A stretch of DNA of 5,266 nt, from contig JAIOHO010000156.1 in assembly GCA_019912905.1 (NCBI GenBank), forward strand, positions 1-5,266, given 5' to 3'. This document shows positions 1 through 5,266 of the stretch, piece by piece. How positions within the stretch are numbered: the stretch's first letter is position 1; the number at the start of each line of letters is the position of its first letter. A model generated the notes under the pieces. It was not told the DNA's origin. It was given only the letters and a program-made list of their open reading frames with translations, and searched no databases. The DNA is from Anaerolineae bacterium (GTDB taxonomy: Bacteria; Chloroflexota; Anaerolineae; Aggregatilineales; Phototrophicaceae). The position numbers and the translations under genes were made by a program.

Positions 1-899
1 ACAATCTGGCCGATAATGCTCAGGCGTTCCGCCCGGCTCAATTCATCGCGGGTGGATTGCAGCTCGGCAAGGGTAAGTTCAAGTTCACGATTTTGCTGGT
101 TGAGGGAGTCGAACAGGCGCGCGGCGCGAATAAACAGCGCCGTGTTGTAAGCCAGGGTAGTCAGCAGATTGACATCATTGGCGCTGAAAGTCCGGCTGGC
201 GGCTTCATGCATCAGCACCAGGGCACCCAACCGTTCCTCATCATAACGCAGCGGGGCACAGATCACCCGCCCGCCCTCAAACAACTGCGTCGTGTCATAG
301 GCGTACAGGGTGCTGAGTGCCAGCTCTCGGGTGCGCCCCTGCCAGAACTGTTCATCACTGCGGCGGCCAAAATGACTGATCGGAATCAATTCTGAGCGCG
401 GTTCGTCATAGATGTAAATCACACCCGACTCCGCACGCAGGATTCGATTGGTTTCTTCCAGGACGGCGCGCATAATATCATCGAGAGACATATTATGCCG
501 GGCGATGAGCGCAGCCAGGTCGTAGATCAGGTTGAGTTCGTCGTAACGTTCCAGCACTTCATCGGCCATCCTGCGCCGCCGTGAGGTTTCGGTGGCGAGC
601 AGTGACAGCGTATGCGCCAGATAATGCACGACTTCCTCATAATCGATCCGCACATCGCTGCCGCATATCCCGACGATGCCAAGTTCTTCATTATCCACGA
701 TGATCGAAAGACACACCGCAGGATCTGCGCACGACTTTTGACCATACCACGGGTCGCCAAAGGCATCGGTTACGAACACCCGACCGGGCACATGAAACAA
801 CCGCTCAAGAGGTTCGATCACTTCTTGGAGGGTGGTCTCAGGCAGTAGCGAATTAAACTTGGTACTGTTCACAGATGTCCGCAACTTGTTGATGATCAT
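1..899 (-). CDS. GAF-domain sensor protein, probable histidine kinase (3' part beyond window)
   Basis: My own translation of the minus strand from ATG at 899 stays open for 299 codons to the window edge, so the C-terminus is missing. Three parts are visible. Residues about 25-105 form an alpha/beta sensory-looking domain (VFVTDAFGDPWYG, then SIIVDNEELGIVGICG, then YEEVVHYLAHTLSLLA), reminiscent of PAS- or CdaR-like domains but not assignable with certainty. Residues about 120-262 look like a GAF domain (LNLIYDLAALIA; ILRAESGVIYIYD; VICAPLRYDEERLGALVL; FSANDVNLLTTLAYNTALFI). Residues about 263-292 are a heptad-like coiled coil leading to RAERLSIIGQI. That last string is typical of the start of a HisKA helix, just before the phosphoacceptor His, so a histidine kinase is inferred; the H-box and ATPase domain are not in view. 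Other GAF-linked output domains are possible. The preceding response regulator gene ends 36 bases upstream on the same strand, supporting a two-component role. No good Shine-Dalgarno precedes the ATG, and no ATG, GTG or TTG lies between it and the upstream in-frame TGA, so 899 is the most upstream start. Confidence 0.75.
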   Translation of the reverse strand, partial: MIINKLRTSVNSTKFNSLLPETTLQEVIEPLERLFHVPGRVFVTDAFGDPWYGQKSCADPAVCLSIIVDNEELGIVGICGSDVRIDYEEVVHYLAHTLSLLATETSRRRRMADEVLERYDELNLIYDLAALIARHNMSLDDIMRAVLEETNRILRAESGVIYIYDEPRSELIPISHFGRRSDEQFWQGRTRELALSTLYAYDTTQLFEGGRVICAPLRYDEERLGALVLMHEAASRTFSANDVNLLTTLAYNTALFIRAARLFDSLNQQNRELELTLAELQSTRDELSRAERLSIIGQI

Positions 900-935
900 C
901 GGCGTATTCGTTTCACGAAGCAGGCCGCGGCGATA

Positions 936-1337
936 TCAAGCTTGAAAACTCCAGAGCGCATTGAGATGAGCAAGCAGCCCCGATGGATTGAACGGTTTGG
1001 TCATAAAGTCGTTCGCGCCGCTCTCCTTTGCCTGCTGCCGGTCTGTGTTGTGACCCCGCGCCGTGAGAATGATGATATAAGGATCATAATCGGGAATAGC
1101 CCGCAGCTGGCGGCAGACATCATAGCCATTCATCTTGGGGAGCAGCAAATCCAGAAGAACCAGCTCAGGACGCCACGCTTCGGCGACAGTAATCGCTTCC
1201 GCACCATCTTCCGCCATCAATACCTCGACAGGACCAATTTGTGCCCGTTCGAGAACCCGGCTGAGAAGAATTCGTGTCAGGTCCTCATCATCGACGATAA
1301 GCACCCGTTTGTGATCGTTTCTGTCTGTATAGACCAT
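936..1337 (-). CDS. Single-domain response regulator (CheY-like receiver)
   Basis: This 133-residue protein is a lone receiver domain with no DNA-binding or enzymatic output domain. The fold's landmarks are in order: VLIVDDED with the acidic Mg-binding pair D16/D17, the phosphoacceptor D63 in LVLLDLLLPKMNGYD, the switch Thr T92 in IIILTAR, and the conserved Lys K114 in FMTKPF. All catalytic residues are therefore present, and phosphotransfer should be possible. The protein ends about 19 residues after K114, consistent with a complete final helix. The ATG at 1337 has a GAAGAA-like ribosome-binding sequence about 6 bases upstream. The GAF sensor gene begins 36 bases past the stop, on the same strand and in the same frame, so the two are probably co-transcribed and the kinase is the likely phosphodonor (inference). 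Stand-alone receivers act by protein-protein contact or as phosphorelay intermediates, so the target cannot be predicted from this sequence. Confidence 0.9.
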   Translation of the reverse strand: MVYTDRNDHKRVLIVDDEDLTRILLSRVLERAQIGPVEVLMAEDGAEAITVAEAWRPELVLLDLLLPKMNGYDVCRQLRAIPDYDPYIIILTARGHNTDRQQAKESGANDFMTKPFNPSGLLAHLNALWSFQA

Positions 1338-1384
1338 GTTGTTCTTCGCTGCTCAGTGATTTCTGATGATGTTTCATTCCATTT

Positions 1385-1395
1385 ATTATATAGCA
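1385..1395 (-). promoter_or_regulatory. Extended -10 promoter for the response regulator/sensor pair
   Basis: Read on the minus strand, the sequence is TGCTATATAAT: a TGn extension followed by TATATA, overlapping a perfect TATAAT at 1385-1390. No convincing -35 box lies 16-18 bases upstream (GGAAAC at the expected place). A start near 1377 would leave a leader of about 40 bases before the ATG at 1337. It lies downstream of the icd terminator, which suggests the signalling pair is transcribed independently. A KpnI-type palindrome, GGTACC (1403-1408), sits in the spacer and upstream edge. Confidence 0.5.
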
Positions 1396-1457
1396 TGACC
1401 CTGGTACCGGTTTCCTAAAAATGTGTGAATTCTAATTAAGTGTCATGAACCTTATAC

Positions 1458-1488
1458 AAATAAAAGAAGGACACAGGGCGTGTCCTTC
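1458..1488 (-). terminator. Rho-independent terminator of icd
   Basis: On the minus strand a perfect 9-base-pair stem (GAAGGACAC / GTGTCCTTC, arms 1480-1488 and 1466-1474) closes a 5-base loop (1475-1479). It is followed at once by TTTTATTT (1465-1458). The stem begins 26 bases after the icd stop codon, the expected place for an intrinsic terminator. No T-run follows it on the plus strand, so it acts in the minus direction only. Confidence 0.85.
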
Positions 1489-1514
1489 CTGAGCTTCCCC
1501 AACCCACACACAAC

Positions 1515-2765
1515 CTAATTCATATTATCGATGAGGGCTGTCGCAAAAGCGCTGGTCGCGACTTCATGCGCCCCTTCCATCTGCCGGGCGAAGTCATACG
1601 TCACAATCTTCTGATCGAGAGTCTTTTCGTAGGCTGTGGTGACCAGCGCTGCCGCTTCATTCCAGCCCAGATGCTTCAGCATCATCACCCCGCTGAACAT
1701 CAGGGAACCAGGATTGACCTTATCCAGATTGGTGTACTTGGGCGCGGTCCCGTGTGTCGCCTCGAACAGTGCGACTTCATCGCCGACATTGGCTCCCGGC
1801 GCAATCCCCACTCCGCCGACCTCAGCGGCAATGGCGTCGCTCAGATAATCGCCATTCAGGTTGGTCGTCGCCAGGACGTCAAATTCGACGGGTCGCAGAA
1901 GCATCTTCTGGAACATGATGTCTGCAATCGTATCCTGGAGCAGGATTTTGCCTTCCGGCACCTTGCCGCCGTAATTGGCCGCCACGTCATCCCAACTGAT
2001 GGTTTCCTCAGGGAATTCTTCGCGGCCCACCTCGTAACCCCACTTCATGAAGGCACCTTCCGTAAATTTCTGGATGTTGCCTTTATGCACGAAAGTGACG
2101 CTTTTGCGACCGCGCTCGATGGCATACTTAATCGCCGCGCGAATCAGGCGCTTGCTGCCGAAGGGACTGACCGGCTTGATGCCCAGGCCTGCGCCTTCGA
2201 AAAAGCCGGTCGCGCCCAGTTCTTCACGCAGGAATTTCGCCAGCTTTTCGTTCTCGGATGTGCCCGATTCAAATTCGATCCCGGCGTAGATGTCTTCAGT
2301 GTTCTCGCGGAAGATCACAACATCCACATCTTCCGGGCGTTTGACCGGGCTGGGAACGCCCCGGTACCAGCGCACCGGACGGATGCAGCTGTACAGATCC
2401 AGCACCTGGCGCAGAGTCACGTTCAGGCTGCGGAAGCCGCCGCCGATTGGGGTGGTCAGTGGGCCTTTGATGCCGACCAGAAACTCACGCAGCGCGTCAA
2501 ATGTTTCTTCCGGCATATAATTGCCATCGTAAATGGAGGCTGCTTTTTCTCCGGCATAAATTTCCATCCACGAAATCTTTCGATTGCCGTGATAGGCTTT
2601 CTCAACCGCGGCATCCCAGATTCGCTTGCTGGCGGTCATGATGTCATAACCGATGCCATCCCCTTCAATGAACGTCAGAATCGGGTTGTCCGGCACATTC
2701 AGCATGCCATTCGTCACCCGAATTTTTGTGCCACCCTCTGGCACAATGACCTTATCAAAAGACAT
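1515..2765 (-). CDS. icd: NADP-dependent isocitrate dehydrogenase
   Basis: This enzyme oxidatively decarboxylates isocitrate to 2-oxoglutarate in the TCA cycle, reducing NADP and using Mg or Mn; it is a cytosolic homodimer. The 416-residue product matches the length of E. coli Icd and aligns with it by eye from end to end. Substrate-site residues are present: S113, N115 and R119 in [10 protein letters not shown]129, R153 in [13 protein letters not shown], and K228 in VHKGN. Metal ligands are D282, D306 and D310 (LNGDYLSD). The NADP-selecting residues K343/Y344 (HGTAPKY), V350, Y390 and R394 (TYDFARQ) match the NADP-using form. S113 is the residue phosphorylated by AceK in enterics; no AceK gene is in this window. 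The start is [15 protein letters not shown] at 2765, preceded by GAGGA and AGGAG. An in-frame ATG at 2864 would add 33 unrelated residues and run through the promoter, so it was not used. The gene is monocistronic: it has its own promoter and is followed by a strong terminator. Confidence 0.97.
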   Translation of the reverse strand: MSFDKVIVPEGGTKIRVTNGMLNVPDNPILTFIEGDGIGYDIMTASKRIWDAAVEKAYHGNRKISWMEIYAGEKAASIYDGNYMPEETFDALREFLVGIKGPLTTPIGGGFRSLNVTLRQVLDLYSCIRPVRWYRGVPSPVKRPEDVDVVIFRENTEDIYAGIEFESGTSENEKLAKFLREELGATGFFEGAGLGIKPVSPFGSKRLIRAAIKYAIERGRKSVTFVHKGNIQKFTEGAFMKWGYEVGREEFPEETISWDDVAANYGGKVPEGKILLQDTIADIMFQKMLLRPVEFDVLATTNLNGDYLSDAIAAEVGGVGIAPGANVGDEVALFEATHGTAPKYTNLDKVNPGSLMFSGVMMLKHLGWNEAAALVTTAYEKTLDQKIVTYDFARQMEGAHEVATSAFATALIDNMN

Positions 2766-2768
2766 TCT

Positions 2769-2781
2769 TCCTCTGTCTCCT
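2769..2781 (-). promoter_or_regulatory. Ribosome binding site deciding the icd start
   Basis: On the minus strand two Shine-Dalgarno-like elements precede the ATG at 2765: GAGGA (2773-2769), 3 bases from the start, and AGGAG (2781-2777), 11 bases from it. Together with the match of [12 protein letters not shown] to the N-terminus of known isocitrate dehydrogenases, they fix the start here rather than at the upstream in-frame ATG at 2864. Confidence 0.7.
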
Positions 2782-2814
2782 ACTAGATTGTCGTACAAAG
2801 TATGAACTCGGGGG

Positions 2815-2823
2815 ATTATAACA
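2815..2823 (-). promoter_or_regulatory. Extended -10 promoter of icd
   Basis: The minus strand reads TGTTATAAT, a perfect -10 hexamer (2820-2815) with the TGn extension. No recognisable -35 hexamer lies 16-18 bases upstream (CGCATG and nearby frames). Initiation near 2808 would give a leader of about 43 bases. The left arm of an inverted repeat (2829-2837) falls in the would-be spacer, so a bound protein there could affect this promoter. Confidence 0.6.
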
Positions 2824-2828
2824 CACAT

Positions 2829-2865
2829 TGTGGACAGCATGCGGACCAGTTGAAGCCTGTCCACA
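2829..2865. repeat. Perfect 9-bp inverted repeat between divergent promoters (candidate operator)
   Basis: TGTGGACAG (2829-2837) and its exact reverse complement CTGTCCACA (2857-2865) are separated by 19 bases, with half-site centres 28 bases apart. The pair lies between the minus-strand -10 of icd and the plus-strand -10 of the membrane-protein gene; the right arm overlaps the expected -35 position of the plus promoter. Each arm read as CTGTCCACA differs by one base from TTGTCCACA, a DnaA-box form known from high-GC bacteria, and by two from the E. coli box TTATCCACA. The role is unproven: it could be an operator, a pair of DnaA sites, or chance. Confidence 0.5.
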
Positions 2866-2886
2866 GCAAAAACAGCCCGGCGTGTT

Positions 2887-2892
2887 TATAAT
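2887..2892 (+). promoter_or_regulatory. -10 box for the membrane-protein gene
   Basis: A perfect TATAAT on the plus strand lies 38 bases upstream of the ATG at 2931, giving a predicted leader of about 32 bases. No good -35 hexamer is seen 16-18 bases upstream, where the sequence is CAGCAA and overlaps the end of the inverted repeat. A GAGGA ribosome-binding site (2922-2926) sits 4 bases before the start codon. Confidence 0.5.
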
Positions 2893-2930
2893 AGAGTTCG
2901 ATTTGCAACTGCGCACGAAACGAGGACACC

Positions 2931-4193
2931 ATGTTGAATTCTGCGATCATCGAAGTTGCTATCGGCCTGATCTTCGTGTTCAGCCTGCTCAGCATTCTGG
3001 TTACGCAGATTAACAATGTCGTCATCAGCATTCTGAATCTGAGGGCGCGGCGGTTGAAGGAACAGCTGGACATTATGCTGAGTGATCCGGTCATCCGGGC
3101 CAAAATCCTGACGCACCCGCTGATTCGCATGGTGGATGCCAAAGTATCCGATTTTATTCTGACCGACTCGGAAGAGAGCGCCCGCCTGACCGAAGAAATC
3201 GCCCGGCGGATGACCGAAAAGCAAAAGGCGCGGGTCGATTACATCCCGACCGATGCCTTTGTGGATGTACTGGTGGATGTACTGACCGAGCGCGCCGGGG
3301 GCAAACTCTACGAGGCCCTCGAAAAAGTCATTAACGACATGGACCCCAGTGTCGATAAGTCCCTGTTCCGCCAGATTCTGCGGGAGGTTCAGCTTTCCGG
3401 CACCGGCCTCGACAAACTGCGTGAGTTAATCGCCAATTTGTCCGACCCGGAAACCAAGCGCAAGATGCTGGTGGCACTCAACCTGGTCGATGCGGCGCTC
3501 GACAAGCTGAAAGCGGAAAACAGCGATCTGATCCCGCTGCTGCTCGGCGTCCGCCAGATCAAGGACAAATATCTCGAAACGGCGCTGATGGCCGTCCTGA
3601 ATACAGCCAGCAATATCAGCCAGGCGCGTAAGAAGATCGGCGACTGGTTCGACGGCAGTATGGAACGCGCCACCAACAAATACATCAAGGAGATGCAGCG
3701 GATTTCGATCCTCATCAGTCTGCTGCTGGCGCTTCTCCTGAATGTCGATACCCTGTTTCTGGCACGCGTCCTGTGGGAAGACCCGGCGCTGCGCACCAGT
3801 GTGGCAGTGACCGCTGCTGCCACCGCCCCACAGCTTGCCAATCAGGTGCAGAACCAGGCGAATCCCGCGCTGGGTGAGGGCACAGTCGAAGAGGTTCAGC
3901 AGGCAGTCAACGAAGCGCAGGCCACCCTCGAAACGCTGCTTGAACTGCGCCTGCCGATCGGATGGGTGATTCAGCCGGTGACGGAAGCCGTCAACAAGGA
4001 CCTGGCCCTCAGCGCCGACCGCCTCGACCCGCGCAATCTGTGGCAGTATTGGCCGCCCAATAATCCTGACGGTTGGCTCGAATTATGGATTCTCAAGATT
4101 ATTGGTGTGGCGCTGACGACCGTCGCCCTGTCGCAGGGCGCGCCGTTCTGGTTCGATCTGCTGCGGAAGCTCACGCGGGGAAACAGCAGCTAA
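2931..4193 (+). CDS. Unrecognised three-pass membrane protein with large soluble domain
   Basis: I do not recognise a named family for this 420-residue protein, although its ends have the look of a conserved bacterial family of unknown function. Hydrophobic segments lie at about residues 5-27 (IIEVAIGLIFVFSLLSILV), 257-279 (RISILISLLLALLLNVDTLFLARV) and 384-402 (ELWILKIIGVALTTVAL). Basic residues follow the first segment (LRARRLKEQ), precede the second (RKKIGDWF, RATNKYIKEMQR) and follow the third (LRKLTRGN). By the positive-inside rule, the 220-residue helical, charged middle region would be cytoplasmic, residues about 280-380 exported, and the C-terminus cytoplasmic. The exported part contains an Ala/Gln-rich stretch with coiled-coil character (about 291-335) and a Trp/Pro-rich patch (WQYWPPNNPDGW). 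The motif GAPFWFDLL lies just after the last membrane segment. There is no signal peptidase site and no obvious catalytic motif. Start: ATG with GAGGA 4 bases upstream. It is transcribed divergently from icd and convergently with the mutase gene, so it is probably monocistronic. Function unknown. Confidence 0.9.
   Translation: MLNSAIIEVAIGLIFVFSLLSILVTQINNVVISILNLRARRLKEQLDIMLSDPVIRAKILTHPLIRMVDAKVSDFILTDSEESARLTEEIARRMTEKQKARVDYIPTDAFVDVLVDVLTERAGGKLYEALEKVINDMDPSVDKSLFRQILREVQLSGTGLDKLRELIANLSDPETKRKMLVALNLVDAALDKLKAENSDLIPLLLGVRQIKDKYLETALMAVLNTASNISQARKKIGDWFDGSMERATNKYIKEMQRISILISLLLALLLNVDTLFLARVLWEDPALRTSVAVTAAATAPQLANQVQNQANPALGEGTVEEVQQAVNEAQATLETLLELRLPIGWVIQPVTEAVNKDLALSADRLDPRNLWQYWPPNNPDGWLELWILKIIGVALTTVALSQGAPFWFDLLRKLTRGNSS
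3261..3284 (+). repeat. Exact 12-bp tandem duplication inside the membrane-protein gene
   Basis: GTGGATGTACTG occurs twice back to back (3261-3272 and 3273-3284), in frame, encoding VDVLVDVL at residues 111-118. Identical codons in both copies suggest either a recent 12-base duplication or a slippage site. The reading frame is kept. Confidence 0.8.
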
Positions 4194-4200
4194 ATATTGC

Positions 4201-4224
4201 GAGGCCATCCTGTTTGACGGCCTC
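4201..4224. terminator. Possible bidirectional terminator between convergent genes
   Basis: GAGGCC (4201-4206) pairs with GGCCTC (4219-4224); an A-C mismatch and two further pairs (T-A, C-G) narrow the loop. It lies 7 bases after the membrane-protein stop and 13 bases beyond the mutase stop on the other strand. Neither side has an immediate T-run: GTTTATTT follows about 11 bases later on the plus strand, and TATTT on the minus strand. It is therefore a weak candidate for stopping either transcript. Confidence 0.4.
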
Positions 4225-4237
4225 TCCCACATAACGT

Positions 4238-5266
4238 TTATTTGATGAGGCTTTGCCCCATGCTGCTGCCTTCTTTAAGCAGCCCCTGGGCAGCCTCCGG
4301 CGTGCGCGCTTCGGCGTAGACCCGCAGCACGGGTTCGGTGCCGCTCGGACGAATGAGCAGCCAACTGTGATCGGCCAGGTAGTATTTGACGCCATCCATC
4401 GTATCGACTTTATGTACCTGCTCACCGATGAGCCGTTCGGGTGCGCTGTGCGATAGGCGCTCGACAACCTCCCGTTTGGGAAGCTGCTTCGCCAACCGGG
4501 TGTCGATGCGGCCATAATGAGCCGGGCCGAAATTCGCCTGTAAATCGCGAATAATTTCGTGCAGCGGGGCTTTCGCCTGCGCCATGATCTCCAGCAGCAG
4601 CAATCCCATCAGAATACCATCACCTTCAGGGATGTGGCCCCGGATAGAAATGCCGCCGCTCTCCTCGCCGCCGATGAGAACATCTTCCTGCATCATCAGA
4701 TCGGCAATGTGGTTAAATCCCACCGGCGTCTCACGCAGGGGCAGGCCATATTTTTCGCACAGGTTGTTGATCATAAAGGTAGTGGAGACCGTCTTCACGA
4801 CCATGCCGCGCTGATTTTTATTTTCGACCAGGTGCCGCAGCGCCAGCGCAAACACATGATGCGGATCGACAAAGTTCCCCTGGGCGTCAATCGCCCCGAT
4901 GCGGTCGGCATCGCCATCGGTCGCCAACCCAACATCCGCCTGGACCCGCTGCACCGCTGCAACCAGTTCATTCAGGTAGGGCATGATCGGCTCCGGGTGG
5001 ATGCCGCCAAAACCGGGATTCAGCACGGCACGAATCTCGCTGACACGGCTGCGGGAGCGCGACAGAATCGTCAGAAACGCCCCGCGCCCCGCGCCCCACA
5101 TGGCATCGGCGACGATGTTCAGCTCGCTCTCGGAAATCAGGTCGATGTTCACCAGTTCGCTGAGGTGCTGATAATATTCCCAGCTTGGGTCGAAACGGCG
5201 GATCAGCCCCATTTCCAGGCCGCGGTCGTAGTCGAGCATATTCGGCCCGCGCGCGCGGCGCTCGTT
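4238..5266 (-). CDS. Phosphoglucomutase/phosphomannomutase family protein (5' part beyond window)
   Basis: An alpha-D-phosphohexomutase, interconverting hexose 1- and 6-phosphates through an enzyme phosphoserine, feeding sugar-nucleotide or glycogen metabolism. Only the C-terminal 342 residues are visible. The frame is open to the right edge (first visible residues NERRARGPN), so the internal ATG at 5239 is not the start, and domain 1 with the catalytic serine (TASHNP-type) lies outside. Visible landmarks, numbered from the window edge: the metal-binding loop DGDADR (117-122), the sugar-binding loop GEESGG (200-205), and the phosphate-binding loop RPSGTEP (306-312) near the C-terminus. These correspond to domains 2, 3 and 4 in order, with nothing missing. 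NPGFGGIHPEPI, upstream of the metal loop, fits this family. Substrate (glucose, mannose or glucosamine phosphate) cannot be decided from this part; GlmM is less likely on general appearance, so no symbol is given. It ends with TAA at 4240-4238, convergent with the membrane-protein gene. Confidence 0.93.
   Translation of the reverse strand, partial: NERRARGPNMLDYDRGLEMGLIRRFDPSWEYYQHLSELVNIDLISESELNIVADAMWGAGRGAFLTILSRSRSRVSEIRAVLNPGFGGIHPEPIMPYLNELVAAVQRVQADVGLATDGDADRIGAIDAQGNFVDPHHVFALALRHLVENKNQRGMVVKTVSTTFMINNLCEKYGLPLRETPVGFNHIADLMMQEDVLIGGEESGGISIRGHIPEGDGILMGLLLLEIMAQAKAPLHEIIRDLQANFGPAHYGRIDTRLAKQLPKREVVERLSHSAPERLIGEQVHKVDTMDGVKYYLADHSWLLIRPSGTEPVLRVYAEARTPEAAQGLLKEGSSMGQSLIK

Noticed and set aside
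57..395. A 112-codon plus-strand open frame, and the minus 527-766 frame, over the sensor gene
   Set aside because: Both overlap the 299-codon open minus frame that carries GAF-like and coiled-coil sequence. The alternatives encode nothing recognisable.
1403..1408. GGTACC palindrome as an operator for the response regulator promoter
   Set aside because: A 6-base palindrome is too short to distinguish from chance, and no second copy was noticed near the other promoters.
942..1418. A 158-codon plus-strand open frame over the response regulator
   Set aside because: It is antisense to a receiver domain with all catalytic residues present, and its predicted protein has no recognisable features. 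It is a shadow frame.
1566..2786. A 406-codon open frame on the plus strand, antisense to icd
   Set aside because: It is almost entirely the reverse complement of a highly conserved enzyme gene. Its product is low-complexity-looking, His/Arg/Phe-rich and matches nothing recognisable. It has no credible start signal, so it is a shadow of icd codon bias.
2766..2864. A 33-residue N-terminal extension of isocitrate dehydrogenase from ATG at 2864
   Set aside because: The extension would be translated through the -10 box and two Shine-Dalgarno elements and has no counterpart in E. coli Icd. The protein starting at 2765 has the family's normal length.
2829..2865. Replication origin, suggested by two DnaA-box-like 9-mers
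   Set aside because: Only two imperfect boxes are present. There is no AT-rich unwinding region and no dnaA, dnaN or gyrB neighbour, so an origin is not supported.
5222..5239. ATG at 5239 as the start of the mutase
   Set aside because: The frame is open upstream to the window edge, and the catalytic serine domain of the family would be missing. The true start lies outside the window.

Overview
The window reads as an ordinary chromosomal segment of a moderately GC-rich bacterium. Gene style (a GAF sensor kinase paired with a single-domain response regulator, a 416-residue E. coli-like NADP isocitrate dehydrogenase, and a phosphoglucomutase/phosphomannomutase-family protein) suggests an environmental lineage such as Chloroflexota, but this is a low-confidence impression from protein style and no database was searched. 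No rRNA, tRNA, CRISPR array, insertion sequence or phage gene was seen.

Layout. Positions 1-1337 hold a two-component pair on the minus strand: a CheY-like receiver protein (936-1337) followed by a GAF-domain sensor protein (899 down to the window edge). The sensor is cut just where a HisKA dimerisation/phosphoacceptor helix is expected to begin. A 177-base gap (1338-1514) holds a clear intrinsic terminator for the upstream gene and an extended -10 promoter for the pair. Positions 1515-2765 (minus) encode isocitrate dehydrogenase (icd), with substrate and NADP-selecting residues intact. A 165-base divergent control region (2766-2930) follows. It holds a perfect TATAAT on each strand and, between them, a perfect 9-base inverted repeat (TGTGGACAG ... 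CTGTCCACA). On the plus strand, 2931-4193 encodes an unrecognised 420-residue protein with three predicted membrane segments. It converges on a phosphohexomutase gene (4238 to the right edge, minus) whose C-terminal 342 residues are visible. A small hairpin lies between these convergent genes.

How they fit together. Isocitrate dehydrogenase (TCA cycle) and the hexose-phosphate mutase (sugar nucleotide and cell-envelope precursors) are central metabolism. The receiver and kinase probably form a signalling pair transcribed separately from icd, since a terminator and a promoter lie between them. The membrane protein has its own promoter, and its job cannot be read from the neighbourhood. The points most worth following up are the conserved-looking but unassigned membrane protein, the inverted repeat in the divergent promoter region, and the N-terminal sensory domain of the kinase. 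I did not find convincing evidence of a novel multi-gene system.
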